From the NCBI RefSeq assembly GCF_023516495.1, contig NZ_JAMGBC010000001.1, positions 1,822,501 to 1,886,500 of the forward strand: 64,000 nucleotides of DNA, written 5' to 3'. Below the pieces are notes generated by a model. It searched no databases, was not told the origin of the DNA, and saw nothing but the letters and a program-made list of their open reading frames with translations. Position numbers and translations under genes: made by a program. Each line of letters opens with the position of its first letter. The stretch's first letter is position 1. This stretch comes from Sphingomonas anseongensis. GTDB lineage: Bacteria > Pseudomonadota > Alphaproteobacteria > Sphingomonadales > Sphingomonadaceae. Positions 1 to 8,405 of this stretch are shown here, piece after piece.

Positions 1-839
1 TCGGGTCGGGCGGCGGGATCACCCAGGTGAAGGCGGGTACGGTCGACTTCGGCGCGACCGACCAGCCGCTTTCGTCGGATGAACTGGCCGAGAGCCATCT
101 CGCGCAATTCCCGATCGTCATCGGTGGAATCGTCGCGGTCGTGAACGTTCCAGGGCTCCAGCCTGGGCAGCTGAAGCTGACCGGGCCGCTGCTCGCGGAC
201 ATCTATGCAGGCAAGGTCAAGACCTGGTCCGACCCGGCGATCGTCAAGCTGAACCCGGGCCTCAGGCTGCCGTCTTCGGCAATCGCAGTCGTGCATCGCT
301 CCGACGGTTCGGGGACGACCTTCAACTTCACCCATTACCTCAGCCAGGTCAGCCCGTCGTGGAAAGGCTCGACAGGCGAAGGGAAGACCGTTTCATGGCC
401 GACCGGAATCGGCGGCAAGGGCAACGAAGGCGTTGCCGGCTACGTCAAGCAGGTCCCCAATTCCATCGGCTATGTCGAATATGCTTATGTCGTCCAGAAC
501 CGCATGACCTACGCGCTTCTGCAAAATGCGGCCGGACAGTTCGTCAGCCCCGGCGCGGACAGCTTCTCGAGCGCAGCCGCGAGCGCTGACTGGGGCGCGA
601 CCAAGGACTTCAACCTGGTGATGACCAATGCGCCGGGTGCGACCGCCTATCCGATCACCGCTACCACCTTCATCCTGATGCCCAGGCAGCCGAAGGACAA
701 AGCGAAGTCGGATGCCGCGCTCAGCTTCTTCAAATATGCGCTGAAGCAGGGGCAGTCGCAGGCCAAGGCGCTCGATTATGTGCCTCTTCCCGACGCTCTG
801 GTGAAGCAGATCGAATCGTACATCGGCGCCAGCCTCTAG
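1..839 (+). CDS. pstS: Phosphate ABC transporter, periplasmic phosphate-binding protein PstS (5' partial)
   Basis: This is the C-terminal part, about 278 residues, of the periplasmic phosphate-binding protein that feeds the PstCAB importer. The reading frame is open from the window edge (codon phase starts at base 3), so the signal peptide and first residues lie outside. The visible start reads GSGGGITQVKAG, which fits the glycine/serine-rich phosphate-binding loop. Later segments, FGATDQPL, YAGKVKTWSDPAI and HRSDGSGTTFNFTHYL, are hallmark PstS motifs. The stop codon TAG shares its last base with the GTG start of pstC, so the two are translationally coupled. The identity is secure from motifs and operon position. 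Confidence 0.96.
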   Translation, partial: GSGGGITQVKAGTVDFGATDQPLSSDELAESHLAQFPIVIGGIVAVVNVPGLQPGQLKLTGPLLADIYAGKVKTWSDPAIVKLNPGLRLPSSAIAVVHRSDGSGTTFNFTHYLSQVSPSWKGSTGEGKTVSWPTGIGGKGNEGVAGYVKQVPNSIGYVEYAYVVQNRMTYALLQNAAGQFVSPGADSFSSAAASADWGATKDFNLVMTNAPGATAYPITATTFILMPRQPKDKAKSDAALSFFKYALKQGQSQAKALDYVPLPDALVKQIESYIGASL

Positions 840-1798
840 TGAAACCCTCCCCCACAGCGGCGCCGATCTCCGGCGCCGGCGCTGACCGGCTGTTTCGCCT
901 GGTCACCGCCGGCGCCGCTTGGCTTGTGCTCGCACTTCTCGGCGGCGCGGCGGTGTCCATGGCGTGGGGCGGGCGGCTTGCGTTCGAGACCTTCGGCTGG
1001 GGATTCATCACCGGCCGCGACTGGGACGCGGTCGCCGGAAATTTCGGGGCGCTGGTCCCGATTTACGGAACGCTGGTCACCTCTGCGATCGCGCTGATCA
1101 TCGCCGTTCCGATCAGCATCGGGATCGCACTCTTCCTCACCGATATTGCGCCGCGCTGGGCCAAGGGACCCATCGGAGTCGCGATCGAGCTTCTCGCCGC
1201 GATCCCGAGCATCATCTACGGGATGTGGGGGCTGTTCGTGTTCGCGCCGTTCATGGCGGCGCACGTTGAGCCGTGGCTGAACGAGCGGCTCGGGCCGCTG
1301 CCGGTCCTCGGACCGCTTTTTACCGGTCCGCCCATCGGGATCGGCCTTCTCACGGCCTCGATCGTGCTCGGGATCATGATCATCCCCTTCATCACCGCCG
1401 TGGCACGCGACGTGTTCGACGCGGTTCCGCGCAGCTTGAAGGAAGCGGCGGTGTCGCTCGGCTCGACGCGCTGGGAAGTGCTAAGCCGAGTGACCCTTCC
1501 GTACACGAGGTCGGCGATCATCGGCGCGATCTTCCTCGGGCTCGGGCGGGCGCTGGGCGAGACGATGGCCGTGACGTTCGTCCTGGGCAACGCGCACGAC
1601 CTTTCGCCCTCACTGCTGATGCCGAGCAATTCGATCGCCGCTGCAATCGCCAACGAGTTCACCGAGGCGGATACGGCGCTGTATCGCTCCGCGCTAATCG
1701 CGCTCGCCTTCCTCCTCTTCGTGGTCACCTTTATCGTTCTGAGCGCTGCCAAGCTGATGCTGATGCGCATCGGCAAGACTCACGGGAGAGTGCATTGA
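839..1798 (+). CDS. pstC: Phosphate ABC transporter permease PstC
   Basis: This is an inner-membrane permease subunit of the high-affinity phosphate importer, 319 residues, with about six hydrophobic segments. The cytoplasmic coupling loop reads EAAVSLGSTRWEVLSRVTLP, the EAA motif that contacts the ATPase. It is followed by ALGETMAVTFVLGN, typical of PstC. The start is GTG at 839, overlapping the pstS stop by one base (TAGTG). The order S-C-A-B with phoU behind is the usual pst operon. Expression is expected to depend on phosphate limitation through PhoB, but any Pho box would lie upstream of this window. Confidence 0.95.
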   Translation: MKPSPTAAPISGAGADRLFRLVTAGAAWLVLALLGGAAVSMAWGGRLAFETFGWGFITGRDWDAVAGNFGALVPIYGTLVTSAIALIIAVPISIGIALFLTDIAPRWAKGPIGVAIELLAAIPSIIYGMWGLFVFAPFMAAHVEPWLNERLGPLPVLGPLFTGPPIGIGLLTASIVLGIMIIPFITAVARDVFDAVPRSLKEAAVSLGSTRWEVLSRVTLPYTRSAIIGAIFLGLGRALGETMAVTFVLGNAHDLSPSLLMPSNSIAAAIANEFTEADTALYRSALIALAFLLFVVTFIVLSAAKLMLMRIGKTHGRVH

Positions 1799-1800
1799 GC

Positions 1801-2631
1801 ATGCTCCTGAGGCGCAAGGCCGTCGACCTTCTCGCCTTGCTGTTCGCAGGCGCCGCGACCGTGTTCGGTCTCACCTGGCTGATCTGGATCCTGTGGACGA
1901 CGTTCTCCGAAGGTGCAGCGGCGCTCTCGGTTTCTCTGTTCACCGAAATGACTCCCGCGCCAGGAGCGAGCGGCGGCCTTTTGAATGCCTTCTACGGAAG
2001 CGCGGTCATGGTCCTGCTCGCGCTCCTCATCGGAACTCCGGTGGGAATCGCGGCGGGAACCTATCTCGCCGAGCACGGCCGCCATTCGCGCCTGGCCGCT
2101 GCCGTCGGCTTCATCAACGACATCCTGCTGAGCGCGCCGTCGATCGTCATCGGCCTCTTCGTCTACGAACTTGTGGTCGCGCCGATGGGCCATTTTTCCG
2201 GTTTCGCCGGGGCGCTGGCGCTAGCGATCATCCTGCTGCCGATCGTGGTGAGGACCAGCGACGAGTCGCTGAGGCTGGTCCCGAACCAGATCCGCGAAGC
2301 CGCCTTCGCGCTCGGCCTTCCCGCGTGGCGGATCACGGCGCAGATCATCTACAAGGCGGCGCTGAGCGGAATCCTCACGGGAGTCCTGCTCGGGCTCGCG
2401 CGGATTGCCGGCGAAACCGCGCCGCTCCTGTTCACCGCACTCAACAACCAGTTCTGGAGCGCGGACATTGGCCAGCCGCTGGCCAACGTTCCCGTGGTGA
2501 TCTTCCAATATGCGATGAGCCCTTACGACGAGTGGCAGGCTCTTGCCTGGGCCGGAGCGCTCGTCCTCACCGTGTTCGTCCTGGCACTGAACCTGGCCGT
2601 GCGCTTCTTTGCGCGCAGGGGGAGTAGATGA
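1801..2631 (+). CDS. pstA: Phosphate ABC transporter permease PstA
   Basis: This is the second permease of the phosphate importer, 276 residues. Visible motifs are the EAA loop [19 protein letters not shown] and the PstA-type segment [22 protein letters not shown] 1801 is chosen as the start. A TTG at 1795 that overlaps the pstC stop is in frame and sits closer to the GGGAGAG ribosome-binding sequence near 1784, so translation may begin two codons earlier. The frame stays open far upstream inside pstC, but that extension is only the shadow of pstC. The stop overlaps the pstB start as ATGA. Confidence 0.95.
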   Translation: MLLRRKAVDLLALLFAGAATVFGLTWLIWILWTTFSEGAAALSVSLFTEMTPAPGASGGLLNAFYGSAVMVLLALLIGTPVGIAAGTYLAEHGRHSRLAAAVGFINDILLSAPSIVIGLFVYELVVAPMGHFSGFAGALALAIILLPIVVRTSDESLRLVPNQIREAAFALGLPAWRITAQIIYKAALSGILTGVLLGLARIAGETAPLLFTALNNQFWSADIGQPLANVPVVIFQYAMSPYDEWQALAWAGALVLTVFVLALNLAVRFFARRGSR

Positions 2632-3431
2632 TCGAAGTCCTTGAACGCTTCAACGAGCAGGCCGCGCCTGACGACTTGCCGCCGAAGATCGAGGTTCGCG
2701 GACTCGATTTCTTCTACGGAACGACGCGCGCTCTCCAGAGAGTCGACCTCGACGTCCAGCCGAATGCTGTGACGGCGATCATCGGTCCGTCCGGCTGCGG
2801 CAAGTCGACCCTGCTTCGAACGATCAACCGGATCTACGAGCTTTATCCCGACCAGCGGGCCGACGGCGAAATCCTGATCGACGGGCGCGACATCCTCGAC
2901 CGCAAGTACCCACTGTCGACGCTTCGCCGCTCCGTCGGAATGGTGTTCCAGAAGGCGACTCCGTTCGCCACCAGCATCCGCAAGAACGTCGCCTTCGCTC
3001 TGTCCTATTACGAGCGGCTGCCGAAGGCGGAGCTTGCCGACCGGGTCGAGGACGCGCTTCGGCAGGCCGCGCTTTGGGACGAAGTGAAGGACAAGCTCGA
3101 CGCGAGCGCACTCTCGCTGTCAGGCGGTCAGCAGCAACGGCTGTGCATCGCCCGAACGCTCGCCGTCGAACCCGACATCATCCTTCTCGACGAGCCGACG
3201 TCGGCGCTCGACCCGATCTCGACGGCGAAGATCGAGGAGCTGATCCACGAGCTTCGCCAGCGGTTCACGATCGTCATCGTCACTCACAACATGCAGCAGG
3301 CAGCGCGGGTCTCGCAGCGGACGGCCTTCTTCCACCTCGGCGAGCTGATCGAGGTCGGGGATACGTCGCAGATCTTCACCAACCCCCAAGTCCAGCGGAC
3401 GCAGGACTATATCACCGGCCGGTACGGCTGA
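2628..3431 (+). CDS. pstB: Phosphate import ATP-binding protein PstB
   Basis: This is the ATPase subunit of the phosphate importer, 267 residues, a normal family length. The Walker A motif GPSGCGKST, the signature LSGGQQQR, the Walker B motif [12 protein letters not shown] and the switch histidine in VTHNMQQA are all intact. The N-terminal 20 residues before [12 protein letters not shown] are a short extension. The start overlaps the pstA stop in an ATGA arrangement, and phoU follows 13 bases after the stop, so the complex is made from one transcript. Confidence 0.97.
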   Translation: MIEVLERFNEQAAPDDLPPKIEVRGLDFFYGTTRALQRVDLDVQPNAVTAIIGPSGCGKSTLLRTINRIYELYPDQRADGEILIDGRDILDRKYPLSTLRRSVGMVFQKATPFATSIRKNVAFALSYYERLPKAELADRVEDALRQAALWDEVKDKLDASALSLSGGQQQRLCIARTLAVEPDIILLDEPTSALDPISTAKIEELIHELRQRFTIVIVTHNMQQAARVSQRTAFFHLGELIEVGDTSQIFTNPQVQRTQDYITGRYG

Positions 3432-3444
3432 GCGGAGCGGACTT

Positions 3445-4122
3445 ATGGAACAAACGCAGGGCCACACATTGAAAGCTTTCGACCGGGACATGGCGGAGCT
3501 TCGCGAGCTGATCACCGATATGGGCTCCTTCGCCGAAGCGGCGATCACCGAGGCGATGCGCTGCCTCGTCGAACGGGATGCGGCAGCGGCCGCCGAGCTG
3601 GTGGAAGCGGACGTCCAGCTGGACGACCTGGAGGCGGAAGCGGAGCGCCGAGTCGTGCAGCTGATCGCTCTGCGCGCGCCGATGGCGGACGATTTGCGCG
3701 ATGTCATTGCAGCGCTGAAGATCGCCGGCGAGTGCGAGCGGATCGGCGACTATGCGAAGAACATCGCCCGGCGAGTCCGGCGGCTTCCGAAAAAAGGAGA
3801 GATCGAGCCTTTGTCGCTGCTTCCCGAAATGGCAAGGATCGCCTTGTCCATGGTCCACGACGTACTCGCTGCCTTCGTCGGCCGCGACGCGGAAGGAGCG
3901 AAGACCGTTTGCGCGCGCGACGATGCTCTCGACGATTTCTACGAAAGCATCTTCCGGACCTTGCTCACCTACATGATGGAAAATTCGCAGAATATCGGGG
4001 CGTCGACGACATTGCTGTTCGTTGCAAAGAATCTCGAGCGGATCGGCGATCACGCGACGAACATCGCAGAGACGGTCTATTTCGCGGCGACCGGCGAGCG
4101 GCTGGTGGACTCGGTGAATTGA
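3445..4122 (+). CDS. phoU: Phosphate signalling protein PhoU
   Basis: This is the negative regulator that links PstSCAB to the PhoR/PhoB two-component system, 225 residues. It consists of two similar three-helix halves. Each half carries the metal-cluster motif, seen here as ERIGDYAKNIARR near residue 97 and ERIGDHATNIAETVYF near residue 197. It is the last gene of the pst operon. No phoB follows in this window. It is predicted to be cytoplasmic and membrane-associated through the Pst complex. Confidence 0.96.
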   Translation: MEQTQGHTLKAFDRDMAELRELITDMGSFAEAAITEAMRCLVERDAAAAAELVEADVQLDDLEAEAERRVVQLIALRAPMADDLRDVIAALKIAGECERIGDYAKNIARRVRRLPKKGEIEPLSLLPEMARIALSMVHDVLAAFVGRDAEGAKTVCARDDALDDFYESIFRTLLTYMMENSQNIGASTTLLFVAKNLERIGDHATNIAETVYFAATGERLVDSVN

Positions 4123-4218
4123 GCGCAGTCACAAAAATGCAGCTTGGCCGCAACATGCCAGTCCCGGTGACGCCCTAGAGCGATGCCAACACAGACGTGT
4201 CCAACCCAAGGGGTAGAA

Positions 4219-4893
4219 ATGAAGCTCAACCTAATCGCGCTGGCCTTGCTGACCACCGCCGCAATTCCGGCTCCGGCGCTCGCCGCTTCCGACAGCCAGC
4301 TTTGGACCAACGCAGCCGTCACCGTGAAGCTTAGCGACAAGTGGCGGCTGTCGCAGGAGATCACGGGCCGCTTCAGCGACAATCGCAACGGCCTCTACGA
4401 GATCGAGTCCAACACTTTGCTCGGCTACCGGCTGAACAAGGTCGTCACCGTCTGGGCCGGCTACACGCACGATCCGCAATATTCCGGCGGCGATTTCAAC
4501 GTGATGGAGCACCGCGCCCGCGAGCAGGTGACGTTCGACGGCTTCGCGATGATCGGCAAAGGCAAGCTGAGCGGGCGGGTGCGTACGGAGCAGCGTTGGC
4601 GCGACGGAGTTGACGGCACCGGTTGGCGAGTCCGGCCCTATCTCAAATATTCGGTTCCGATCGCCGGCAAGACGGCGGTGAACCTGAGCACCGAGCCGTT
4701 CTTCAACCTCAACACCAACACGTTCCAGCGCAAGTCCGGGCTCGACCGGGTTCGCAACCTCATCACCATCTCGACTCCGGTATCGAAGACGCTGACTCTC
4801 GAAGGCGGCTACATGAACCAGCACGGCTTCATCAGCGGCGGCCCGGACACCAGCGACAACATCGCTTACTTCAACCTGGCGCTAAGCCTTTGA
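4219..4893 (+). CDS. Secreted DUF2490-like outer-membrane beta-barrel protein
   Basis: This is a 224-residue protein with a clear signal peptide (MKLNLIALALLTTAAIPAPALAA), which decides the ATG at 4219 over an in-frame ATG 36 bases upstream. The mature part alternates aromatic and charged residues in strand-like repeats (WRLSQEITGRF, YRLNKVVTVWAGYTHDP, HRAREQVTF) and ends in a beta strand, the pattern of DUF2490 outer-membrane proteins. The function of that family is not known to me. It lies 96 bases after phoU on the same strand, so it may be read with the pst operon or have its own promoter. It converges with the next gene, leaving 7 bases between stops. Confidence 0.75.
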   Translation: MKLNLIALALLTTAAIPAPALAASDSQLWTNAAVTVKLSDKWRLSQEITGRFSDNRNGLYEIESNTLLGYRLNKVVTVWAGYTHDPQYSGGDFNVMEHRAREQVTFDGFAMIGKGKLSGRVRTEQRWRDGVDGTGWRVRPYLKYSVPIAGKTAVNLSTEPFFNLNTNTFQRKSGLDRVRNLITISTPVSKTLTLEGGYMNQHGFISGGPDTSDNIAYFNLALSL

Positions 4894-4900
4894 AGCGGGC

Positions 4901-6040
4901 CTACAGCTGCTTTTCGTAGATCCGGTAACGGTGGTTGACGTAGGCGCCGGGTAGCTCCGCGATCGACAGCATCCCCTTGTTGTCCTCGAGGATCCAGCCG
5001 AACTCGCCGGTGCCGATTCCGAACTTGCCGACGCAGTCGCGGCGGGTGAACTCGATCAGCATGAAGGCAAGCTGCGAGGCGAGGCGGGTTCCGTGGAGCT
5101 TCTTGGCCACTCCCATCAGCGGCACGCGGGCGCGGCGCGTGCGCGGCTTGCGAAGGCGCCACAGCAACTTCATCCAGCCAAACGGGAAGAGCTCGCCGTT
5201 GAGGTCCTTGATCAGCTCGTTGATGTCGGGGAGCGTGATCATGAAAGCGACCGGCTCGCCGTCATATTCGGCGACGCGCACGAGTTCGTTGTAGATGATC
5301 GGCTTCAGCTTCTTGCCGGCGTAGGCGATCTCGCTCTCCGTCAGCGGGACGTAGCCCCAATTGGCCGACCAGGCGTCGTTCAGGAGGTTGAGGATGATCG
5401 CCGCTTCCTGGGCGAACTTGCGCTTGTCGACCTGCCGGATGCGGATCCTCGGATTGCGCTCGCCCATCGCGACCAGCCGGTCGATCTTCGGGTCTTCCCA
5501 GCGGGCGATGTCGACCTCGTAGGTGAGGAGGTCCTTGGCCTTTTCGTAGCCGGCGCCCTCGATCCACTGGCGATATTCGGGACGGTGGTGACCCATCATC
5601 GCCGTCGGCGGCTGGTCGAAGCCCTCGATCTCCAGCCCCGGCTCGTCCCAGATCGACAGGCTGATCGGCCCGAGCGCGCGGTTCATGTCCTGCTCGCGCA
5701 GCCAGTCCTCAGCGGTGGCGATGAGCGCTGAAGCGGCTTCGCCGTCGAGCGCCTCCAGCATCCCCCACTGGCCGGTCCCCTGCTCCATATGCTGCTGGAC
5801 GAGCTGATCGACCTGTGCGCTGATCCGGCCGACGATTTTGCCGTCCCGCTCCGCCAGCCACAGCTTCGCCTTCGCATGCTCGAACCACGGATTCTTGCCG
5901 GGCGTGATGAGGCCGTGGACCTCGTCCTTCAGCGGCGGAACCCAGGCAGGGTCGTCGCGATAGACCTCCCATGCGAAGTCGACGAAGGCCTTACGGTCGG
6001 CCTTGGTCTCGACCGGACGGATGGTAGGACTGCTTGCCAT
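4901..6040 (-). CDS. GNAT-fold protein of unknown substrate (N-acetyltransferase-like)
   Basis: This is a 379-residue cytoplasmic protein. The N-terminal third looks like a GNAT domain (RPVETKADRKAFVDFAWEVY, then KLWLAERDGKIVGRISAQVD). A central part resembles a second, degenerate acetyltransferase half (NELVRVAEYDGEPVAFMITLPD). Alphaproteobacterial homologues are commonly labelled N-acetyltransferase or, less credibly, dATP pyrophosphohydrolase. I see no motif that names the substrate. It is divergent from the desaturase at 6169, with the promoter region between 6040 and 6169. Confidence 0.7.
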   Translation of the reverse strand: MASSPTIRPVETKADRKAFVDFAWEVYRDDPAWVPPLKDEVHGLITPGKNPWFEHAKAKLWLAERDGKIVGRISAQVDQLVQQHMEQGTGQWGMLEALDGEAASALIATAEDWLREQDMNRALGPISLSIWDEPGLEIEGFDQPPTAMMGHHRPEYRQWIEGAGYEKAKDLLTYEVDIARWEDPKIDRLVAMGERNPRIRIRQVDKRKFAQEAAIILNLLNDAWSANWGYVPLTESEIAYAGKKLKPIIYNELVRVAEYDGEPVAFMITLPDINELIKDLNGELFPFGWMKLLWRLRKPRTRRARVPLMGVAKKLHGTRLASQLAFMLIEFTRRDCVGKFGIGTGEFGWILEDNKGMLSIAELPGAYVNHRYRIYEKQL

Positions 6041-6168
6041 TGCGGACGGCTAGCGTGGGGCGAAGGCGAGCGCCAGTGCGGGAATGCGCTCGTGCGCCCT
6101 CGCATGGAAGCGCGCAATCATTGATACGCCACGATGGCGCCACTATCTCCGTGCACAGGCAAGCACTT

Positions 6169-7263
6169 ATGAACAAGACGGCAACCCTTGAGCGCACTTC
6201 GGCCGCGCCCGCATCCGCGCGCGATGCCGTTCGTGCGGGCGACGACAAGGCGATGCTGAAGGCCGCCGCGAACCTCACTCGCGACCTCAACTCGCCCAGC
6301 GCCCTCATCTACTGGGCCGACCTGCTCGGCTCTGCGCTGCTCGGCTATGCAAGCCTTGCGGCGGCGATTCTTGCTCCGTCGACGGCAGTTGCAGGGGTGG
6401 CCGGGCTGGTTGCGGTACTGGCGTTGTATCGCGCCGGAAGCTTCATCCACGAGCTGACCCACCTGAAGCCGCGGGCGGTGCCCGGATTTCGCTTGGCGTG
6501 GAACCTGATCATCGGCATTCCGCTTCTCGTGCCGTCCTTCCTCTACGAAGGCGTGCACAACCAGCACCACGCGAAGACCTATTACGGGACCGCGAACGAT
6601 CCCGAATATCTGCCGCTGGCGCTGATGAAGCCGTGGACCCTGCCCGTATTCCTGGTCGCCGCGATCCTGGCGCCGGTCGGGCTGTTCATCCGCTTCGCGA
6701 TCCTCGCTCCGCTGTCGCTCCTCTCGCCCAAGCTTCGGCGGATCGTCGTCGAGCGATATTCGGGACTGCAGATCAACCCGCTCTTCCGCCGGCCAAAGCC
6801 GGAAGGCGAGTTCGCTCGCGATTGGATGCTTCTGGAGATCGCGTGCAGCGTCTGGGCGATCGCGCTTCTTGCATTGACTGCGGCCGGCATCATCCCGCTT
6901 CGCGATTTCCTGATCTTCCTTGCAGTCGCGTCGGGCGTGATGTTCCTCAACCAGGTGCGCACGCTGGTTGCGCATTTGTGGGAGAATGAGGGCGAGGCGA
7001 TGAGCGTCACCGCCCAGTATCTCGACAGCGTCAACGTTCCGCCGCCCGGCACATTGCCGGTCTTCTGGGCGCCGGTGGGCCTGCGCTATCACGCACTTCA
7101 CCATCTGCTTCCGGGACTTCCCTATCATGCGCTTGGAACGGCGCACCGGCGGCTGTGCGCGGAGCTGGAGCAGGATTCCATCTATCACCACGCAAGCCAT
7201 CGCGGTCTGTCGCCGCTGGTGCTCCGGCTCGCGGCCAGCAGCTGGCGAGGGCGCGCGGACTAG
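6169..7263 (+). CDS. Membrane fatty acid desaturase
   Basis: This is a 364-residue integral membrane di-iron desaturase. The three histidine boxes are visible: HELTH at residue 94, HNQHH at 130 and HALHH at 308, with hydrophobic segments between them. It would introduce a double bond into a membrane acyl chain or oxidise another lipid. The exact substrate cannot be read from the sequence. ATG 6169 gives the family-like N-terminus; the frame is open further upstream without good start context. It stands alone between a GNAT-like gene and a small secreted protein. Confidence 0.88.
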   Translation: MNKTATLERTSAAPASARDAVRAGDDKAMLKAAANLTRDLNSPSALIYWADLLGSALLGYASLAAAILAPSTAVAGVAGLVAVLALYRAGSFIHELTHLKPRAVPGFRLAWNLIIGIPLLVPSFLYEGVHNQHHAKTYYGTANDPEYLPLALMKPWTLPVFLVAAILAPVGLFIRFAILAPLSLLSPKLRRIVVERYSGLQINPLFRRPKPEGEFARDWMLLEIACSVWAIALLALTAAGIIPLRDFLIFLAVASGVMFLNQVRTLVAHLWENEGEAMSVTAQYLDSVNVPPPGTLPVFWAPVGLRYHALHHLLPGLPYHALGTAHRRLCAELEQDSIYHHASHRGLSPLVLRLAASSWRGRAD

Positions 7264-7266
7264 GCC

Positions 7267-7467
7267 TCACTCACATTCGACGACGCGGAGCAGGAGGAGG
7301 CGCCCCTCCTCATCGCGAATTATCCTTTCGCTGCGTTTCGATCTCGCAAGTCGGTCCCAGTCCACGGCGCGCACGCTGACCGGCCTCTCAATTCGCACGC
7401 TTGCCGTGGCTTCCGCATGGACTGCGGATGACGGAGGAACAGCAGCGAGCGCAGCGGCGAGCAACAT
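7267..7467 (-). CDS. Small secreted hypothetical protein
   Basis: This is a 66-residue reading frame with a short hydrophobic leader (MLLAAALAAVPPSSAVHAEA), followed by ASVRIERPVSVRAVDWDRL and a C-terminus RIIRDEEGRLLLLRVVECE. The alternation of strand and charged turn looks like real protein and resembles small exported proteins I associate with sphingomonads. The ribosome-binding site before ATG 7467 is weak. It fills the gap between two convergent genes and ends 3 bases from the desaturase stop. Its function is unknown. Confidence 0.5.
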   Translation of the reverse strand: MLLAAALAAVPPSSAVHAEATASVRIERPVSVRAVDWDRLARSKRSERIIRDEEGRLLLLRVVECE

Positions 7468-7525
7468 CGCCGGGCCTTGCCGGCGCAGCCCCTAATCGGC
7501 CTTTGCGCATTCCTCCGATGCGGAG

Positions 7526-8404
7526 CTAGATCGTGCCTTCGAAGTAGCGCGCGAGCGCCTCGCGCTCCTGCGGCGTGAGCTTCGTCGAAATCTCGCGCAT
7601 GCGCCCATAGACGTCGTTCTTCCGCGCGCCGGACGCAAAGTCGTTGAGCTGCTTGAGGATGTAATCCTTGCTCTGGCCGGTGATGACCGGGGTTTCGATC
7701 GGGCCGCCGGCGCCGTTGATATGACAGGCGAGGCAGGCGGGAATCCGGCGACGGCTGTCGCCTTCGCGAGCGAGCCGGTCGACGGCTGCCTCGCCGACAT
7801 ATTCGCGGGTTCCGAGCGCCGCATATTCCTTCGACGCGTTGCTGTAGAAAGCTGCGGTCGCCGCGAGGTCGGCGGGCGAGAGGGCCTTGGCCACAGGGGA
7901 CATTTGCGGGTTAATTCGAGCGCCGGAGCGGAAGTCGTGGAGCTGCTTGTAGATCGCGTAGGAGCTCTGGCCGGCGAGGCTCGGGAAGTTGGTCTGGGAA
8001 ATACCCTTGTCGCCGTGGCAGGCGACGCAGGTCTGCGCCGCGAGGTCAGCTCCGCGCCGAGTGTTGCCGGACGCGAGGATGCTCATGATCTCGGGGTCCC
8101 AGCTGACGGTGGAGACGGGGATGGCCCGGGCCGTGCTCACCGGTTGTACGACGGCGGGCGATCCGGCTTCCAGGCCGGCTGCGCGGCCCATCGCATGGCC
8201 CATCGACAGGCCGGCATTTTCGCGCTGACCCGCGGGAACGATGACGAAGCCGAGAAGGCCGGCGACGCCTAGCGCGAGGACGATGACCGCGGTTGCCCAC
8301 ACTCGCCACGGCCGGTCCAGGACGTGGTGCGCGGGGGGAGCGCCGGCCGGCGATTTCTTCGGCGAACGGCTCTTCGTCGCTTTGGGAGCGGGCTTGCGGG
8401 CCAT
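7526..8404 (-). CDS. Membrane-anchored dihaem cytochrome c (c4-like)
   Basis: This is a 292-residue protein with a basic N-terminus, one transmembrane anchor near residues 34-56 (VWATAVIVLALGVAGLLGFVIV) and two haem-binding motifs: CVACH at residue 126 and CLACH at 224. The duplicated class I fold, with a distal methionine after each haem, is that of cytochrome c4. It starts 1 base after the stop of the oxidase subunit I gene. It is therefore probably the electron donor to that oxidase, held on the periplasmic face of the membrane. Confidence 0.9.
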   Translation of the reverse strand: MARKPAPKATKSRSPKKSPAGAPPAHHVLDRPWRVWATAVIVLALGVAGLLGFVIVPAGQRENAGLSMGHAMGRAAGLEAGSPAVVQPVSTARAIPVSTVSWDPEIMSILASGNTRRGADLAAQTCVACHGDKGISQTNFPSLAGQSSYAIYKQLHDFRSGARINPQMSPVAKALSPADLAATAAFYSNASKEYAALGTREYVGEAAVDRLAREGDSRRRIPACLACHINGAGGPIETPVITGQSKDYILKQLNDFASGARKNDVYGRMREISTKLTPQEREALARYFEGTI

Positions 8405-8405
8405 C